A stretch of 64,000 bases of DNA from Micromonospora sp. RHAY321 (GCF_023896955.1 NZ_JAMHIW010000004.1:186001-250000); one strand, 5' to 3'. Counted from the stretch's first letter, positions 7,366 to 15,965 are shown. Made by a program: numbers and translations. Notes: a model not told the origin generated them from the sequence alone.

Positions 7366-7470
7366 ACGGAGCGCCGCGCCTCCCGCCGACCGGTGACTGA
7401 CCGGCTCGGCCACCTCGCCGTACGCGCTCCGTCGACGTCGTCCCCGTCAACGGCTCACCCTTCGGAGCGC
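7366..7470 (+). promoter_or_regulatory. Putative translational attenuator of the EamA gene
   Basis: Three segments can pair in two exclusive ways. Arm 1 ACGGAGCGC (7366-7374) starts right after the leader ORF stop; arm 2 GCGCTCCGT (7424-7432) is its perfect complement; arm 3 CGGAGCGC (7463-7470) repeats arm 1, contains the GGAG ribosome-binding site of the EamA gene and can pair 8 bp with arm 2. An inner hairpin (7385-7393 with 7401-7410) stabilises 1:2. Free translation would leave 1:2 paired and the ribosome site open; a ribosome stalled at the leader end would cover arm 1 and let 2:3 hide the site. Logic is inferred. Confidence 0.6.
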
Positions 7471-7474
7471 ATCC

Positions 7475-8413
7475 GTGTCCACCTCCCGTACCGTGCCGCC
7501 GGCCGCTGCCGCGCCGGCCGTCGCCCAGGCCCGTACCGGCCTGATCCAGATCACCGTCACCGGAGTGCTGTGGGGCACCACCGGCGTGGCGGTGCAACTG
7601 CTGCGCGAGAGCACCGGGCTCAGCCCGGTGAGCATCGGCTTCCACCGCCTCGCGATCGCCGCCCTCGTCCTGCTGGCGTGCACCGCCAGCCGGCTCGGCG
7701 CCATCCGGGCCGCCCTGCGCTCGGCGCCGCTTCCCCTGCTGCTCACCGGGATCGGCCTCGGCCTGTACCAGGCGCTCTACTTCGCCGCCGTGGCACTGGC
7801 CGGGGTCGGCGTGGCCACCGTGGTCAGCCTGGGCCTGGCCCCGGTGCTCGCCGCCACCTGGGAGTCGGTGCGCGCCCGCCGGCTCCCCGGCCCGCTGCGG
7901 CTCGCCACACTGGTCGCCGCCGTCGCCGGCCTCGCCCTGATCACCGGGGCCACGGCCGAGCCCACCGGTACGGCGCCCGCGCCGCTGCTCGGGCTGCTCG
8001 CGGCAGCCGGGTCGGGCCTCGGCTACGCGGTGACCACCCTGATCAGCCGGCAGGTCTCGCAGCGCGTCACACCGATGACGCTGACCACCATCTCCACCGT
8101 GGTCGGTGCGCTGACGCTGGCACCGTTCGCGCTGGTCGCCGGAGTCGCCGTACCGGTGCGCGTCGACACCGTGGCGCTGCTGCTGCACCTCGGCGTGGTC
8201 ACCACGGCACTGGCGTACGCGCTGTTCTACGCCGGGCTGCGCACCACCTCGGGCAGCGTCGCCGCCGTGGTGACCCTGCTCGAACCGCTGACCGCGGCGG
8301 CGCTGGCCGTGGCGCTTCTGCACGAGCCGCTGCCACTGCCGGTGATCGTCGGTGGCGCGCTGCTGCTCACCGCCGTGGCCGCCACCTACCTCGCCCCCTC
8401 CCGGCCCGACTGA
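7475..8413 (+). CDS. EamA/DMT-superfamily transporter
   Basis: 312 residues with ten hydrophobic helices in two EamA repeats; the first begins ITVTGVLWGTTGVAVQLL and the second near residue 170 (LLGLLAAAGSGLGYAVTTLISR), each with the FYxAL/GxxTTxSGS-type signatures (LYQALYFAAVALAGV; FYAGLRTTSGSVAAVVTLLEPL). DMT transporters of this type export amino acids, nucleosides or other small metabolites across the cytoplasmic membrane. Start GTG 7475 has GGAG 7 nt upstream. Expression is probably controlled by the leader described at 7311-7470. Substrate cannot be read from sequence. Confidence 0.92.
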   Translation: MSTSRTVPPAAAAPAVAQARTGLIQITVTGVLWGTTGVAVQLLRESTGLSPVSIGFHRLAIAALVLLACTASRLGAIRAALRSAPLPLLLTGIGLGLYQALYFAAVALAGVGVATVVSLGLAPVLAATWESVRARRLPGPLRLATLVAAVAGLALITGATAEPTGTAPAPLLGLLAAAGSGLGYAVTTLISRQVSQRVTPMTLTTISTVVGALTLAPFALVAGVAVPVRVDTVALLLHLGVVTTALAYALFYAGLRTTSGSVAAVVTLLEPLTAAALAVALLHEPLPLPVIVGGALLLTAVAATYLAPSRPD

Positions 8414-8429
8414 CCGTGACCGTGACCGG

Positions 8430-8458
8430 CCGGGCGGGACGCACGGAGACCCGCCCGG
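8430..8458 (+). terminator. Hairpin after the EamA gene
   Basis: CCGGGCGGG (8430-8438) pairs with CCCGCCCGG (8450-8458), perfect 9 bp, 17 nt after the transporter stop and before the -10 box of the next gene. Confidence 0.6.
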
Positions 8459-8468
8459 TCGCACGGCC

Positions 8469-8474
8469 TACCAT
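8469..8474 (+). promoter_or_regulatory. -10 box TACCAT of the ElaA-like gene, leaderless
   Basis: TACCAT lies 6 nt before the GTG at 8481 and fixes that start. Confidence 0.55.
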
Positions 8475-8480
8475 CGGTGC

Positions 8481-8936
8481 GTGCCCCAGCAGACCACCGA
8501 GGTCCGTACCGCCTCGTTCGCCGACCTGAACGCCCGCACCTTCCACGACCTGCTCAAGCTGCGCATCGACGTGTTCGTGGTGGAGCAGAACTGCCCGTAC
8601 CCGGAACTCGACGGGCGGGACGTGGAACCGGGCACCCGCCACCTCTGGCTGTCCGACGGCGGCGCGCCGCTGGCGTACCTGCGGATCCTGGCCGACCCGG
8701 ACGGCACCGCCCGGATCGGCCGGGTGGTGGTCGCCCCGGCGGCGCGCGGCGGTGGACACGCCGGCCGGCTGATGACCGCCGCGCTGGAGGTGGTGGGCAA
8801 CCGGCCGTGCGTGCTGGAGGCCCAGTCGCACCTGGTCGGCCTCTACACCCGGCACGGCTTCTCGGTCAGCGGCCCCGAGTACGTCGAGGACGGCATCCCG
8901 CACACCCCCATGCGGCGGGAACCCATTGACGCCTGA
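8481..8936 (+). CDS. ElaA-family GNAT acetyltransferase
   Basis: 151 residues. The N-terminal half LLKLRIDVFVVEQNCPYPELDGRD is the hallmark of the ElaA subgroup, followed by the acetyl-CoA loop IGRVVVAPAARGGGHAGRLM near residues 80-100 and the LYTRHGF motif near 125. The length is right for the family. Substrate is unknown; ElaA-like proteins are cytosolic N-acetyltransferases of unassigned target. It is monocistronic by appearance, with its own leaderless promoter. Confidence 0.92.
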   Translation: MPQQTTEVRTASFADLNARTFHDLLKLRIDVFVVEQNCPYPELDGRDVEPGTRHLWLSDGGAPLAYLRILADPDGTARIGRVVVAPAARGGGHAGRLMTAALEVVGNRPCVLEAQSHLVGLYTRHGFSVSGPEYVEDGIPHTPMRREPIDA

Positions 8937-9053
8937 CGATCCGCCTGGCATCGTGCCGGGTAGCGCCGTCGTGGGAGCCTGCGAGTAGGCACGGGAGCGG
9001 GCATCTCCCGGCAGTCCGGGTGTCGTCGTCCGACCTCACCCCCCGGGGGCACC

Positions 9054-10151
9054 ATGTCCACTCTCGTAAGATCACCACGCGTGCTCTGGTCGCTCGCCAT
9101 CGCGGCGACCGCCGCGCTCCTGCTGACCACCGCGCTGACCAGCGCACTCGTCCGCCCCGCCTCGGCGCACGGCTCGGTCGTCGACCCGGCCTCGCGCAAC
9201 TACGGCTGCTGGCAACGCTGGGGCAGCGACTTCCAGAATCCCCGGATGGCGACCGAGGACCCGATGTGCTGGCAGGCCTGGCAGGCCGACCCCAACGCCA
9301 TGTGGAACTGGAACGGCCTGTTCCGCGAGGGCGTGGCCGGCAACCATCAGGGCGCCATCCCCGACGGCCAACTGTGCAGCGGCGGGCGTACGCAGAGCGG
9401 CCGCTACAACGCCCTGGACACTGTCGGGGCCTGGAAGACCAGCCCGGTGTCGAGCAACTTCCGGGTCCGCTTCTTCGACCAGGCCAGCCACGGCGCCGAC
9501 TACATCCGGGTGTACGTGACCCGGCAGGGCTTCAACCCGCTGACCGAGCAGCTCGGCTGGGACGATCTGGTGTTGTCCGGCCAGATCGGCAACACCCCGG
9601 CGTCGCAGTGGAAGCAGGAGACCGGTGGCGTCTCCATCGAGATCCCGGTCAACGCGTCGGGCCGCACCGGCCGGCACATCGTCTACACCATCTGGCAGGC
9701 CAGCCACCTGGACCAGTCGTACTACCTGTGCAGTGACGTCGACTTCTCCGGTGGGTCCGGCACGCCGCCGCCGACGACGCCCCCGCCGACCACCCCGCCG
9801 CCCACGACTCCCCCGCCCACCACGCCGCCTCCGACCACCCCGCCACCGGCCGGGGCCTGCACGGCGACGTACGCGGTCACCGGCCAGTGGGCCGGCGGCT
9901 TCCAGGCCGAGGTCCGGGTGACCGCCGGCGGCTCGCCCACCCGAGGCTGGTCGGTGAGCTGGAACTACGGCAACGGCCAGCAGGTCAGCTCCGCGTGGAA
10001 CGCCACCGTCAGCACCAACGGCACACTGGTCACCGCACGCAACGTCGCTCACAACGGCGCCCTGGCGGCCGGAGCGAGCACCACGTTCGGTTTCCTCGGC
10101 TCGTGGAACGGCAGCAACCCCGTCCCATCGCTCTCCTGCACGACCAGTTGA
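9054..10151 (+). CDS. AA10 lytic polysaccharide monooxygenase with CBM2
   Basis: 365 residues. Signal peptide to residue 38 (PASA), giving a mature N-terminal HGSVVDPASRNYGCW; H39 and H146 (FFDQASHGADYIRVYVT) form the copper brace. The catalytic domain (to about 235) is larger than in the LPMO at 5742 and is Trp-rich, the cellulose-type AA10 layout. Five PPPTT repeats link it to a C-terminal CBM2 (about 266-365; CTATYAVTGQWAGGFQAEV, WSVSWNYGNGQQV, NGSNPVPSLSC). It would attack crystalline cellulose outside the cell. No glycoside hydrolase gene is beside it. Confidence 0.94.
   Translation: MSTLVRSPRVLWSLAIAATAALLLTTALTSALVRPASAHGSVVDPASRNYGCWQRWGSDFQNPRMATEDPMCWQAWQADPNAMWNWNGLFREGVAGNHQGAIPDGQLCSGGRTQSGRYNALDTVGAWKTSPVSSNFRVRFFDQASHGADYIRVYVTRQGFNPLTEQLGWDDLVLSGQIGNTPASQWKQETGGVSIEIPVNASGRTGRHIVYTIWQASHLDQSYYLCSDVDFSGGSGTPPPTTPPPTTPPPTTPPPTTPPPTTPPPAGACTATYAVTGQWAGGFQAEVRVTAGGSPTRGWSVSWNYGNGQQVSSAWNATVSTNGTLVTARNVAHNGALAAGASTTFGFLGSWNGSNPVPSLSCTTS
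9765..9848 (+). repeat. 15-bp tandem repeat encoding the PPPTT linker
   Basis: Five units coding PPPTT plus a partial sixth, within the LPMO gene between catalytic and CBM2 domains. Third codon positions vary between units, so it is an old, selected repeat rather than a recent slippage tract. Confidence 0.85.
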
Positions 10152-10242
10152 CCCTGTCCGGCGCCGCACCCGGGCCAGGGTGCGGCGCCGGCCGGCGGGA
10201 AATCCGGTGGTGCGGGACGTCGGCCCCCGGCACGATCCCCGC

Positions 10243-10731
10243 ATGATCGAGACACGGGTGCTCACCCCTGACGAATGGCCGACCTGGCGCGAGCTGCGGT
10301 TGGCCGCCCTCACCGAGGCGCCGGACGCGTTCGGCGCCCGGCTGGCCGACTGGCAGGGTGACGGCGACCGTGAGGAGCGCTGGCGCAACCGGCTGAGCAT
10401 CCCCGGCTCCCACAACCTCGTGACCGTCCTGGACGGACGGCCGGTCGGGATGGCCAGCGGCGTACCCACACCAGACCCGCTCGTCATGGAGCTGATCTCG
10501 ATGTGGGTGCGCCCCGAGGCGCGCGGCCACGGTGTCGGGCACCGCCTGGTGGACGCGGTGGCCCAGTGGGCGAAGGAGTCGGGAGCGCACCAGGTTCGCC
10601 TGAACGTCGCTCCCCACAACACGGCGGCGACCACGCTCTACCGACGTAGCGGCTTCATTCCGACCAACGAACTCGGCGACCTGCTGCCCAGCGGGGCCGG
10701 ACACGCACAGGTGATGACCCGCCAGCTCTGA
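10243..10731 (+). CDS. GNAT-family N-acetyltransferase
   Basis: 162 residues. The fold is clear: an N-terminal LTPDEWPTWRELRLAALTEAP, an acetyl-CoA binding loop VRPEARGHGVGHRLVDAV at about residues 87-104, and NTAATTLYRRSGF near 128-140. The start ATG at 10243 is favoured because CACGAT sits 6 nt upstream, a variant of the leaderless -10 box. Substrate unknown. It converges on hemQ and the two are separated by a large inverted repeat. Confidence 0.9.
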   Translation: MIETRVLTPDEWPTWRELRLAALTEAPDAFGARLADWQGDGDREERWRNRLSIPGSHNLVTVLDGRPVGMASGVPTPDPLVMELISMWVRPEARGHGVGHRLVDAVAQWAKESGAHQVRLNVAPHNTAATTLYRRSGFIPTNELGDLLPSGAGHAQVMTRQL

Positions 10732-10743
10732 CCCACCCCGTTC

Positions 10744-10816
10744 CGCGATCTTGCACTTCCTGCCGCACCATCACGGCTTTCGCCCCTTTTGTCGGGGCAG
10801 GAAGTGCAAGATCGCG
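10744..10816. terminator. 21-bp perfect inverted repeat with GATC arms between convergent genes
   Basis: Arms 10744-10764 and 10796-10816 are perfectly complementary over 21 bp (core GATCTTGCACTTCC) around a 31-nt loop, filling the gap between the acetyltransferase (+) and hemQ (-). A bidirectional terminator is the simplest reading; the length and GATC near the arm ends are shared with other gaps in this window. Confidence 0.75.
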
Positions 10817-10835
10817 CAGGAACCGGTGACCCGGG

Positions 10836-11537
10836 TCAGACCAGGCAGTTGACGATCTCGGCCACCGAGCGGCGGCGGCCCGTGTAGAAGGGCACCTCCT
10901 CGCGGACGTGCCGGCGGGCGCCGGAGGCGCGCAGGTCACGCATCAGGTCGACGATGCGGTGCAGCTCGTCGGCCTCGAAGGCGAGCATCCACTCGTAGTC
11001 GCCCAGCGCGAACGAGGCCACCGTGTTGGCCCGCACGTCCGGGTAGCCGCGCGCCATCTTCCCGTGCTCGGCCAGCATCTCGCGCCGCTCCGCGTCGGGC
11101 AGCAGGTACCACTCGTAGGAGCGGACGAACGGGTAGACGCAGATGTAGGGGCGGGCCTCCTCACCGGCCAGGAATGCCGGGATGTGGCTCTTGTTGAACT
11201 CCGCCGGCCGGTGCAGCGCCATCTGCGACCAGACCGGGGTCATCGCCCGGCCGAGGGTGGTGCGGCGGAACCGCAGGTACGCGTCCTGGAGCGCGTCGCT
11301 GGAGGCGGAGTGCCACCAGATCATCACGTCCGCGTCGGCGCGCAGCCCGGAGACGTCGTACACGCCCCGGATCACCACGTCCTTGCCGGCCAGCTCCTCG
11401 AAGAGGGACTCGACCTCACCGGTGACGTTGTCCCGCAGCGACGGCAGCGGTGCGCTGGCCCGGAACACCGACCACATGGTGTAGCGGATGCTGTCGTTCA
11501 GCTCCCGCAACCGGGCCGCGTTGGTCTGCTCGGTCAT
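10836..11537 (-). CDS. hemQ: Coproheme decarboxylase / hydrogen peroxide-dependent heme synthase
   Basis: 233 residues of the chlorite-dismutase-like fold. It converts coproheme to heme b by two peroxide-dependent decarboxylations, the last step of the coproporphyrin-dependent route used by actinobacteria. The catalytic tyrosine is Y135 in [14 protein letters not shown] and the proximal heme ligand H158 in [12 protein letters not shown]. The start ATG at 11537 overlaps the hemY stop by 4 nt. The same frame stays open upstream, antisense-like within hemY, but only from 11537 does it read as protein. Confidence 0.96.
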   Translation of the reverse strand: MTEQTNAARLRELNDSIRYTMWSVFRASAPLPSLRDNVTGEVESLFEELAGKDVVIRGVYDVSGLRADADVMIWWHSASSDALQDAYLRFRRTTLGRAMTPVWSQMALHRPAEFNKSHIPAFLAGEEARPYICVYPFVRSYEWYLLPDAERREMLAEHGKMARGYPDVRANTVASFALGDYEWMLAFEADELHRIVDLMRDLRASGARRHVREEVPFYTGRRRSVAEIVNCLV

Positions 11538-12943
11538 CTCGCCGATCCTCCCAGTGCTGTGATGATCTCGTCGGCCGCCGTCTCGCCGGAGCGGACGCAG
11601 ACCGGAATACCGACGCCGTCGTAGCCGGCGCCGGCGAGGACCAGGGTGGGGTACGCGGCCCGCAACGCCGTCCGCGCGGCGGCGACCCGGTCGGCGTGCC
11701 CCGGGGTGTACTGGGGCAGCGCCCCGCCCCACCGCTGCACGTGCCCGTCGACCGGAGTGGGCAGCGGGGTGCCGAGCACCGCCGAGAGTTCCCGGTGCAC
11801 GGTGGCCGCCAGGTCCGCGTCGGGGCGCTGGAGCTGCGCCTCCTCGCCGTACCGGCCCACCGAGGCGCGCACCAGCGCGAGCCCGTCCGGCCGGCGCAGG
11901 TGCCCCCACTTCGTGGTGAAGAAGGTCGCCGCCTTGATCAGCAGACCCTCGGTGCTCGGCACCAGGAAGCCGGACAGCTCGGGCAGCCGAGGCTGCGGCA
12001 AGGCCAGGGTGACCAGCGCGACGCTCGCGTAGTCCAGCTCGCCGACGCCCGCGGCGACCGCCGGAGCCGGGCCGGCGAGCAGGCGGGCCGCCGGCCGGGC
12101 CGGCACCGCCAGCACCACCGCGTCCACCTCGACCAGCTCCGGGTCCCGGGTCGGGCCGACCGTGAGCCGCCAGCCCGTGTCGGTCGGGGTCAGTTCGCGA
12201 ACGGCGGCGTCGCGCCGTACCGTCGCGCCGCTGGCCGTCGCCGCCGCCTCGACGAGGCTGCTCAGCCCGCCGGCCAGGGTGCCGAAGACCGGGGCGCCGG
12301 GGGCACGCGGCGCGGCGGCCTGCGCCGCCCGGACCGCGCCGACCAGGGTGTGCTCCACCCGGGCCGCGCGGGCCAGCGCCGGCATGGTGGTGACCAGCGA
12401 GAGATCGTCGGCGCGGCCCGCGTACACGCCGCCCAGCATCGGATCGACCAGGCGGTCGACCACCTCGTCGCCGAAGCGGGACCGGACCAGCGCGCCCACC
12501 GACACGTCCGCGTCGGGCGCGACCAGCGGCCGGCCGCCGTCGGTGTCGGCGCCCGCCGCCGGGCGGGCGACCGTGGTCACCCGCTCCAGATCCCCGGGTA
12601 CGCCCACCAGCGTGCCGCCCGGAACGGGCCGCAGCCCCCCGTCGACGACCAGCGCGGCCTGCCCGACCGTGGGGTGCACGATCTGCTCGGCCATTCCGAG
12701 CCGGCGGATCAGCGCCACCGCCGCCGACTCCGCACCGGTCGGGTCGCGCATCAGGAACGACTCGGCGCCGAACTCCACCGGCTGGCCGGCCAGCTCCCCG
12801 GTACGCAGCTTGCCGCCCAGCGCGCCGGACTGTTCGTACACCGTGATCTCGGTGCCGGCCGGTGCGCCCTCGCGCAACCGGGCCGCGGCGGCCAACCCGG
12901 CGATCCCGCCGCCGACCACCGCCACCCGCCAGGGCTGCCGCAT
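11534..12943 (-). CDS. hemY: Protoporphyrinogen/coproporphyrinogen III oxidase
   Basis: 469 residues. FAD-binding Rossmann motif [15 protein letters not shown] at 9-23, a [12 protein letters not shown] segment near 56 and the C-terminal flavin segment [17 protein letters not shown]. It oxidises coproporphyrinogen III to coproporphyrin III with oxygen in the actinobacterial pathway (cgoX in newer nomenclature). It sits 6 nt after hemE and overlaps hemQ, so the three are one operon. Ferrochelatase (hemH) is not in the window. Confidence 0.95.
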   Translation of the reverse strand: MRQPWRVAVVGGGIAGLAAAARLREGAPAGTEITVYEQSGALGGKLRTGELAGQPVEFGAESFLMRDPTGAESAAVALIRRLGMAEQIVHPTVGQAALVVDGGLRPVPGGTLVGVPGDLERVTTVARPAAGADTDGGRPLVAPDADVSVGALVRSRFGDEVVDRLVDPMLGGVYAGRADDLSLVTTMPALARAARVEHTLVGAVRAAQAAAPRAPGAPVFGTLAGGLSSLVEAAATASGATVRRDAAVRELTPTDTGWRLTVGPTRDPELVEVDAVVLAVPARPAARLLAGPAPAVAAGVGELDYASVALVTLALPQPRLPELSGFLVPSTEGLLIKAATFFTTKWGHLRRPDGLALVRASVGRYGEEAQLQRPDADLAATVHRELSAVLGTPLPTPVDGHVQRWGGALPQYTPGHADRVAAARTALRAAYPTLVLAGAGYDGVGIPVCVRSGETAADEIITALGGSAR

Positions 12944-12949
12944 CGCGTG

Positions 12950-14047
12950 TCAGCCCTGGTCGGCCCGGCGGCTGGAAAGCTCGTGCACCAAGGCCACCAC
13001 CCGCGTCAGCACGTCCGGGTCGGTCTCCGGCAGCACCCCGTGGCCGAGGTTGAACACGTGCCCGGGTGCGGCCCTGCCCTGGTCCAGGATCCGGCGCACC
13101 TCGGCCTCCACCACCGGCCACGGCGCGAGCAGCACGCACGGGTCCAGGTTGCCCTGCACCGCCTTGTCCGGGCCGATCCGGCCGGTGGCCACGTCCAGCG
13201 GGGTCCGCCAGTCGACGCCGACGACGTCGGCGCCGGCCTCGCCCATCGCGCCGAGCAGCTCGGCGGTGCCCACCCCGAAGTGGATCCGCGGCACCCCGGC
13301 GTCGGCCAGCCCGCTGAGCACGGCCGTCGAGTGCGGCAGCACGTAGCGCCGGTAGTCGGCCTCGGAGAGGGCGCCCGCCCACGAGTCGAAGAGCTGCACG
13401 GCGGAGACCCCGGCCTCGATCTGCACCCGGAGGAAGGCCAGCGTCACCTCGGCCAGCCGGCCGGAGAGCGCGTGCCACAGCTCCGGATCGCCGTACATCA
13501 GCGCCTTGGTCTTCGCGTGGGTCCGCGACGGACCCCCCTCGACCAGGTAGCTGGCCAGGGTGAACGGTGCTCCGGCGAAGCCGATCAGCGGGGTGTCGCC
13601 CAGCTCGACCACCAACTGCCGGACGGCCTCGTCCACGTACGAGACGTCGTCGCGGGTGATCGGGCGGATCCGCTCCACGTCGGCGGCGGTGCGGATCGGC
13701 TCGGCGACCACCGGGCCGGTGCCCGGCACGATGTCCAGGTCGACCCCGGCCGCGGCCACCGGCACCACGATGTCGCTGAAAAGGATGGCGGCGTCTACCC
13801 CGTGCCGGCGTACCGGCTGGAGCGTGATCTCGGTGACCAGCTCCGGGCGGCGGCAGGACTCCAGCATCGGCACGCTCGCCCGGATCTCCCGGTACTCCGG
13901 TAGCGAGCGGCCGGCCTGGCGCATGAACCAGACCGGGGTGTGCGGGCCGGGCCGGCGCCGGCAGGCCCGGATGAAGGGCGAGTCGGCCGGTCCGCCGGGG
14001 CGCTGTTCTCCGTCTCGGGCGGCAGTGCCCGTGGTGTCCGTGGTCAT
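12950..14047 (-). CDS. hemE: Uroporphyrinogen decarboxylase
   Basis: 365 residues. The N-terminal signature [15 protein letters not shown] near 38-52 supplies the substrate-binding arginines; LFSDIVVP near 88 carries the catalytic aspartate, and FGVGTAELL and GNLDPCVLL are typical later motifs. It decarboxylates the four acetate side chains of uroporphyrinogen III to coproporphyrinogen III. ATG 14047 is preferred because CACGAT lies 7 nt upstream and the frame beyond is Arg/Ser-rich. First gene of hemE-hemY-hemQ. Confidence 0.96.
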   Translation of the reverse strand: MTTDTTGTAARDGEQRPGGPADSPFIRACRRRPGPHTPVWFMRQAGRSLPEYREIRASVPMLESCRRPELVTEITLQPVRRHGVDAAILFSDIVVPVAAAGVDLDIVPGTGPVVAEPIRTAADVERIRPITRDDVSYVDEAVRQLVVELGDTPLIGFAGAPFTLASYLVEGGPSRTHAKTKALMYGDPELWHALSGRLAEVTLAFLRVQIEAGVSAVQLFDSWAGALSEADYRRYVLPHSTAVLSGLADAGVPRIHFGVGTAELLGAMGEAGADVVGVDWRTPLDVATGRIGPDKAVQGNLDPCVLLAPWPVVEAEVRRILDQGRAAPGHVFNLGHGVLPETDPDVLTRVVALVHELSSRRADQG

Positions 14048-14094
14048 CGCCGCAATCGTGCCACGACCTCCGCCCTCTCCCCGCCGGGGGTGAA

Positions 14095-14110
14095 AGGAAG
14101 GGACCTTCCT
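14095..14110. repeat. Palindromic AGGAAGG-GA-CCTTCCT element
   Basis: A perfect 7-bp inverted repeat with a 2-nt centre, followed by AACG, sits in the 217-bp gap between divergent hemE and the DUF3000 gene. From memory, very similar AGGAAGG...CCTTCCT palindromes are dispersed in Micromonospora-type genomes. It could be a small mobile or regulatory repeat; only one copy is in this window. Confidence 0.45.
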
Positions 14111-14252
14111 AACGCCGCCGGTGGAGCACCGGCCGCCGTCGACGGCCGGTGCCACGAGCTGCCCGTCCGCGACGGCGCGTACCGCACAGCCGAGCCCTGG
14201 TACGGAAACCGGGCGTCGGCGCGCCGTCGAAGCGGGTGGGCGGGCGGCGGCA

Positions 14253-14258
14253 TAGGCT
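14253..14258 (+). promoter_or_regulatory. -10 box TAGGCT of the DUF3000 gene, leaderless
   Basis: TAGGCT lies 6 nt before the ATG at 14265. Confidence 0.55.
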
Positions 14259-14264
14259 GCCGGC

Positions 14265-14837
14265 ATGGCCCCCCCGATCGCGCTCCCGGAGACCTTCGCC
14301 CGCGCGGTCGCCGGGCTGCGCGCGGCGGCGCCCCGACCGGAGATCACGCTGGAGGAGGTCGGCGCTCCCCAGCGGCTGGCCCCGTACGCGTTCGCGCTCT
14401 CCGCGACCGTGCTGCGCGACGGCGACGAGGTGGCCACGGGTCGGCTGATCCTGCTGCACGACCCGGTCGGACACGAGGCGTGGCAGGGCACTCTGCGGCT
14501 GGTCACCTACGTGACCGCCGAGCTGGAGGTCGACCTGGCGGCCGACCCGCTGCTGCCCGGCGTGGGCTGGACCTGGCTGACCGACGCGCTGGACGCCCAC
14601 GACGCCGGCCACCGGGCGATCGGGGGGACGGTCACCCAGACCATGTCGACCCGGTTCGGTGACCTGGCCGGCCCGCCGACCGCCGGTGACATCGAGATCC
14701 GCGCCTCCTGGACCCCGGTCGACGACGACCTGGCCCCGCACCTGCTCGGCTGGTGCGCGCTGCTCGCCTCCACGGCGGGGCTACCGCCACCCGGGGTGAC
14801 CGCCCTGTCGGATCGCCGGCCCGCCGGCGCGGCCTGA
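14265..14837 (+). CDS. DUF3000 family protein
   Basis: 190 residues. The whole protein matches the actinobacterial DUF3000 pattern: [56 protein letters not shown] and [10 protein letters not shown]. No catalytic motif or membrane segment is evident. Its position next to hemE and near RNase D is typical of actinobacteria, but its function is unknown. It has its own leaderless promoter and ends before a GATC-containing inverted repeat. Confidence 0.92.
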   Translation: MAPPIALPETFARAVAGLRAAAPRPEITLEEVGAPQRLAPYAFALSATVLRDGDEVATGRLILLHDPVGHEAWQGTLRLVTYVTAELEVDLAADPLLPGVGWTWLTDALDAHDAGHRAIGGTVTQTMSTRFGDLAGPPTAGDIEIRASWTPVDDDLAPHLLGWCALLASTAGLPPPGVTALSDRRPAGAA

Positions 14838-14871
14838 GCCGCGGACCCGCGACCCACGCGACCGTCGAGTC

Positions 14872-14921
14872 GATCATGGGGTTGCGGTGCGCGGAGAGCC
14901 CGGCGCCACAACCCCATGATC
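14872..14921. terminator. GATC-capped inverted repeat between convergent genes
   Basis: Arms 14872-14890 (GATCATGGGGTTGCGGTGC) and 14903-14921 pair over 19 nt with two mismatches and a 12-nt loop, in the gap between the DUF3000 gene (+) and the proline-rich gene (-). Confidence 0.7.
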
Positions 14922-14931
14922 ACGGCCGCTG

Positions 14932-15810
14932 TCAGAGGTAGTTGTCCGCCTCGTCGCAGACCTTGTCCAGGCCCTTCATCGCCGAGTCGTAGGCACCCTT
15001 GTTGCCGGCCGCCGCCGCGCCGAGCGCGGTGGTCAACTTGTCCAGGCAGCTGGCGATGACCTTCTTCTGCCGGGCCTGCTCGTCACGGTCGTTGCGCGTC
15101 CCGGTCAGGTCCTGCTCGGTGTTGTCGAGCTTGTCCTGCATGGTCTGCAGGTCGGTCTTGAGCTTCGCGATCTCCGTGGTGTTGGCCGCGATCGTGCCGT
15201 CACGCTCGCTGACCTGACCGGTGAGCCGCTTCTCCGTACGGTTCAGCTCGCCGTTCTTGGTCACGTACAGGCCGGTCATCACCCCGCTCACGACGAAGAG
15301 CAGCGCGGCCACCAGGGCCAGCACCAGCACCGCGCGGCCACGGCCACTGCCCGGTGCCGGGGGCGGGCCGAACGGCGGCGCCATCCCCGGCGGGGCGGAC
15401 ATCGGCTGGCCGTACGCCGGACCGGAGACCGGCGGAGCGGACATCGGCTGGCCGTAGCCGGGGCCGGAGACCGGCGGGGCGGAGACCTGTCCGGCGTACG
15501 GCGGGGCGCTCGCCGGGTAGCCGGCCGGGGCCTGCGGCGTGCCGTACTGGGGCGGCACGGGCTGGGCGGCGCCGTACTGCGGCGCTGCCTGGCCGGGGGC
15601 GTACTGCTGCGGCGTGGGCTGGGCCGGCGCGTACTGCTGCGGTGCCGGCGCGGGCGGACCGGCCGGGTACTGCGCGGTCCGGTCGGCGGCCGGGTACTGC
15701 GCTGTCGGGTACGGCACCGTCGGGTGCGCCACGGTCTGGTCGGCGGCGGACGGGAACTGCTCCGGGGTGGCCGGCGGGAGACCCTCCGGCCCGGTGGGTG
15801 GCTGGGACAT
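14932..15810 (-). CDS. Proline-rich membrane protein with extracellular coiled coil
   Basis: 292 residues. Residues 1-155 are a cytosolic Pro/Gln/Tyr/Ala-rich tail with imperfect repeats (QYAPAQPTPQQYAPGQ; QPMSAPPVSGPAYG). One transmembrane helix follows at about 163-185 (AVLVLALVAALLFVVSGVM), then a predicted coiled coil of about 70 residues (RTEKRLTGQVSERDG, TEIAKLKTDLQTMQDKL) and a small helical C-terminal domain with two cysteines (SCLDKL; VCDEADNYL) that could form a disulfide. GGAGG precedes the ATG at 15810. It lies 155 nt downstream of the HtrA-like protease gene. No family recognised; a scaffold role is a guess. Confidence 0.8.
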   Translation of the reverse strand: MSQPPTGPEGLPPATPEQFPSAADQTVAHPTVPYPTAQYPAADRTAQYPAGPPAPAPQQYAPAQPTPQQYAPGQAAPQYGAAQPVPPQYGTPQAPAGYPASAPPYAGQVSAPPVSGPGYGQPMSAPPVSGPAYGQPMSAPPGMAPPFGPPPAPGSGRGRAVLVLALVAALLFVVSGVMTGLYVTKNGELNRTEKRLTGQVSERDGTIAANTTEIAKLKTDLQTMQDKLDNTEQDLTGTRNDRDEQARQKKVIASCLDKLTTALGAAAAGNKGAYDSAMKGLDKVCDEADNYL

Positions 15811-15935
15811 GGTTGTTCCTCCAGGTGAGCTGGTCCCGTGCCGGTGGGCGCGACGGACCGGGTGCGGCGGAATTCGCCCCGGTCCGGGGACCTGGGCCGA
15901 TGGGAGACGGCCGGCGAGGGCCGCGGGTGGTGGGA

Positions 15936-15961
15936 GTGGCACGGCGACGTCGCCGTGCCAC
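15936..15961 (-). terminator. 26-nt perfect palindrome after the HtrA-like protease gene
   Basis: A perfectly self-complementary 26-nt segment (left half GTGGCACGGCGAC) begins 4 nt after the protease stop on the minus strand. It may attenuate transcription into the proline-rich gene; no T-tract follows. Confidence 0.5.
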
Positions 15962-15965
15962 CGGT

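Noticed and set aside
9765..9848. Direct repeats considered as a CRISPR-like array
   Set aside because: Units are 15 bp, in frame, encode PPPTT and lie inside an LPMO gene; there are no spacers.
11538..13478. Minus-strand extension of the hemQ frame to 880 residues
   Set aside because: The extension is Arg/Gly/Ala-rich shadow of hemY and hemE, which are clear genes in another frame; hemQ starts at 11537.
10836..14047. hemE-hemY-hemQ as an unusual finding
   Set aside because: This is the ordinary coproporphyrin-dependent heme route of actinobacteria with normal motifs and operon structure.
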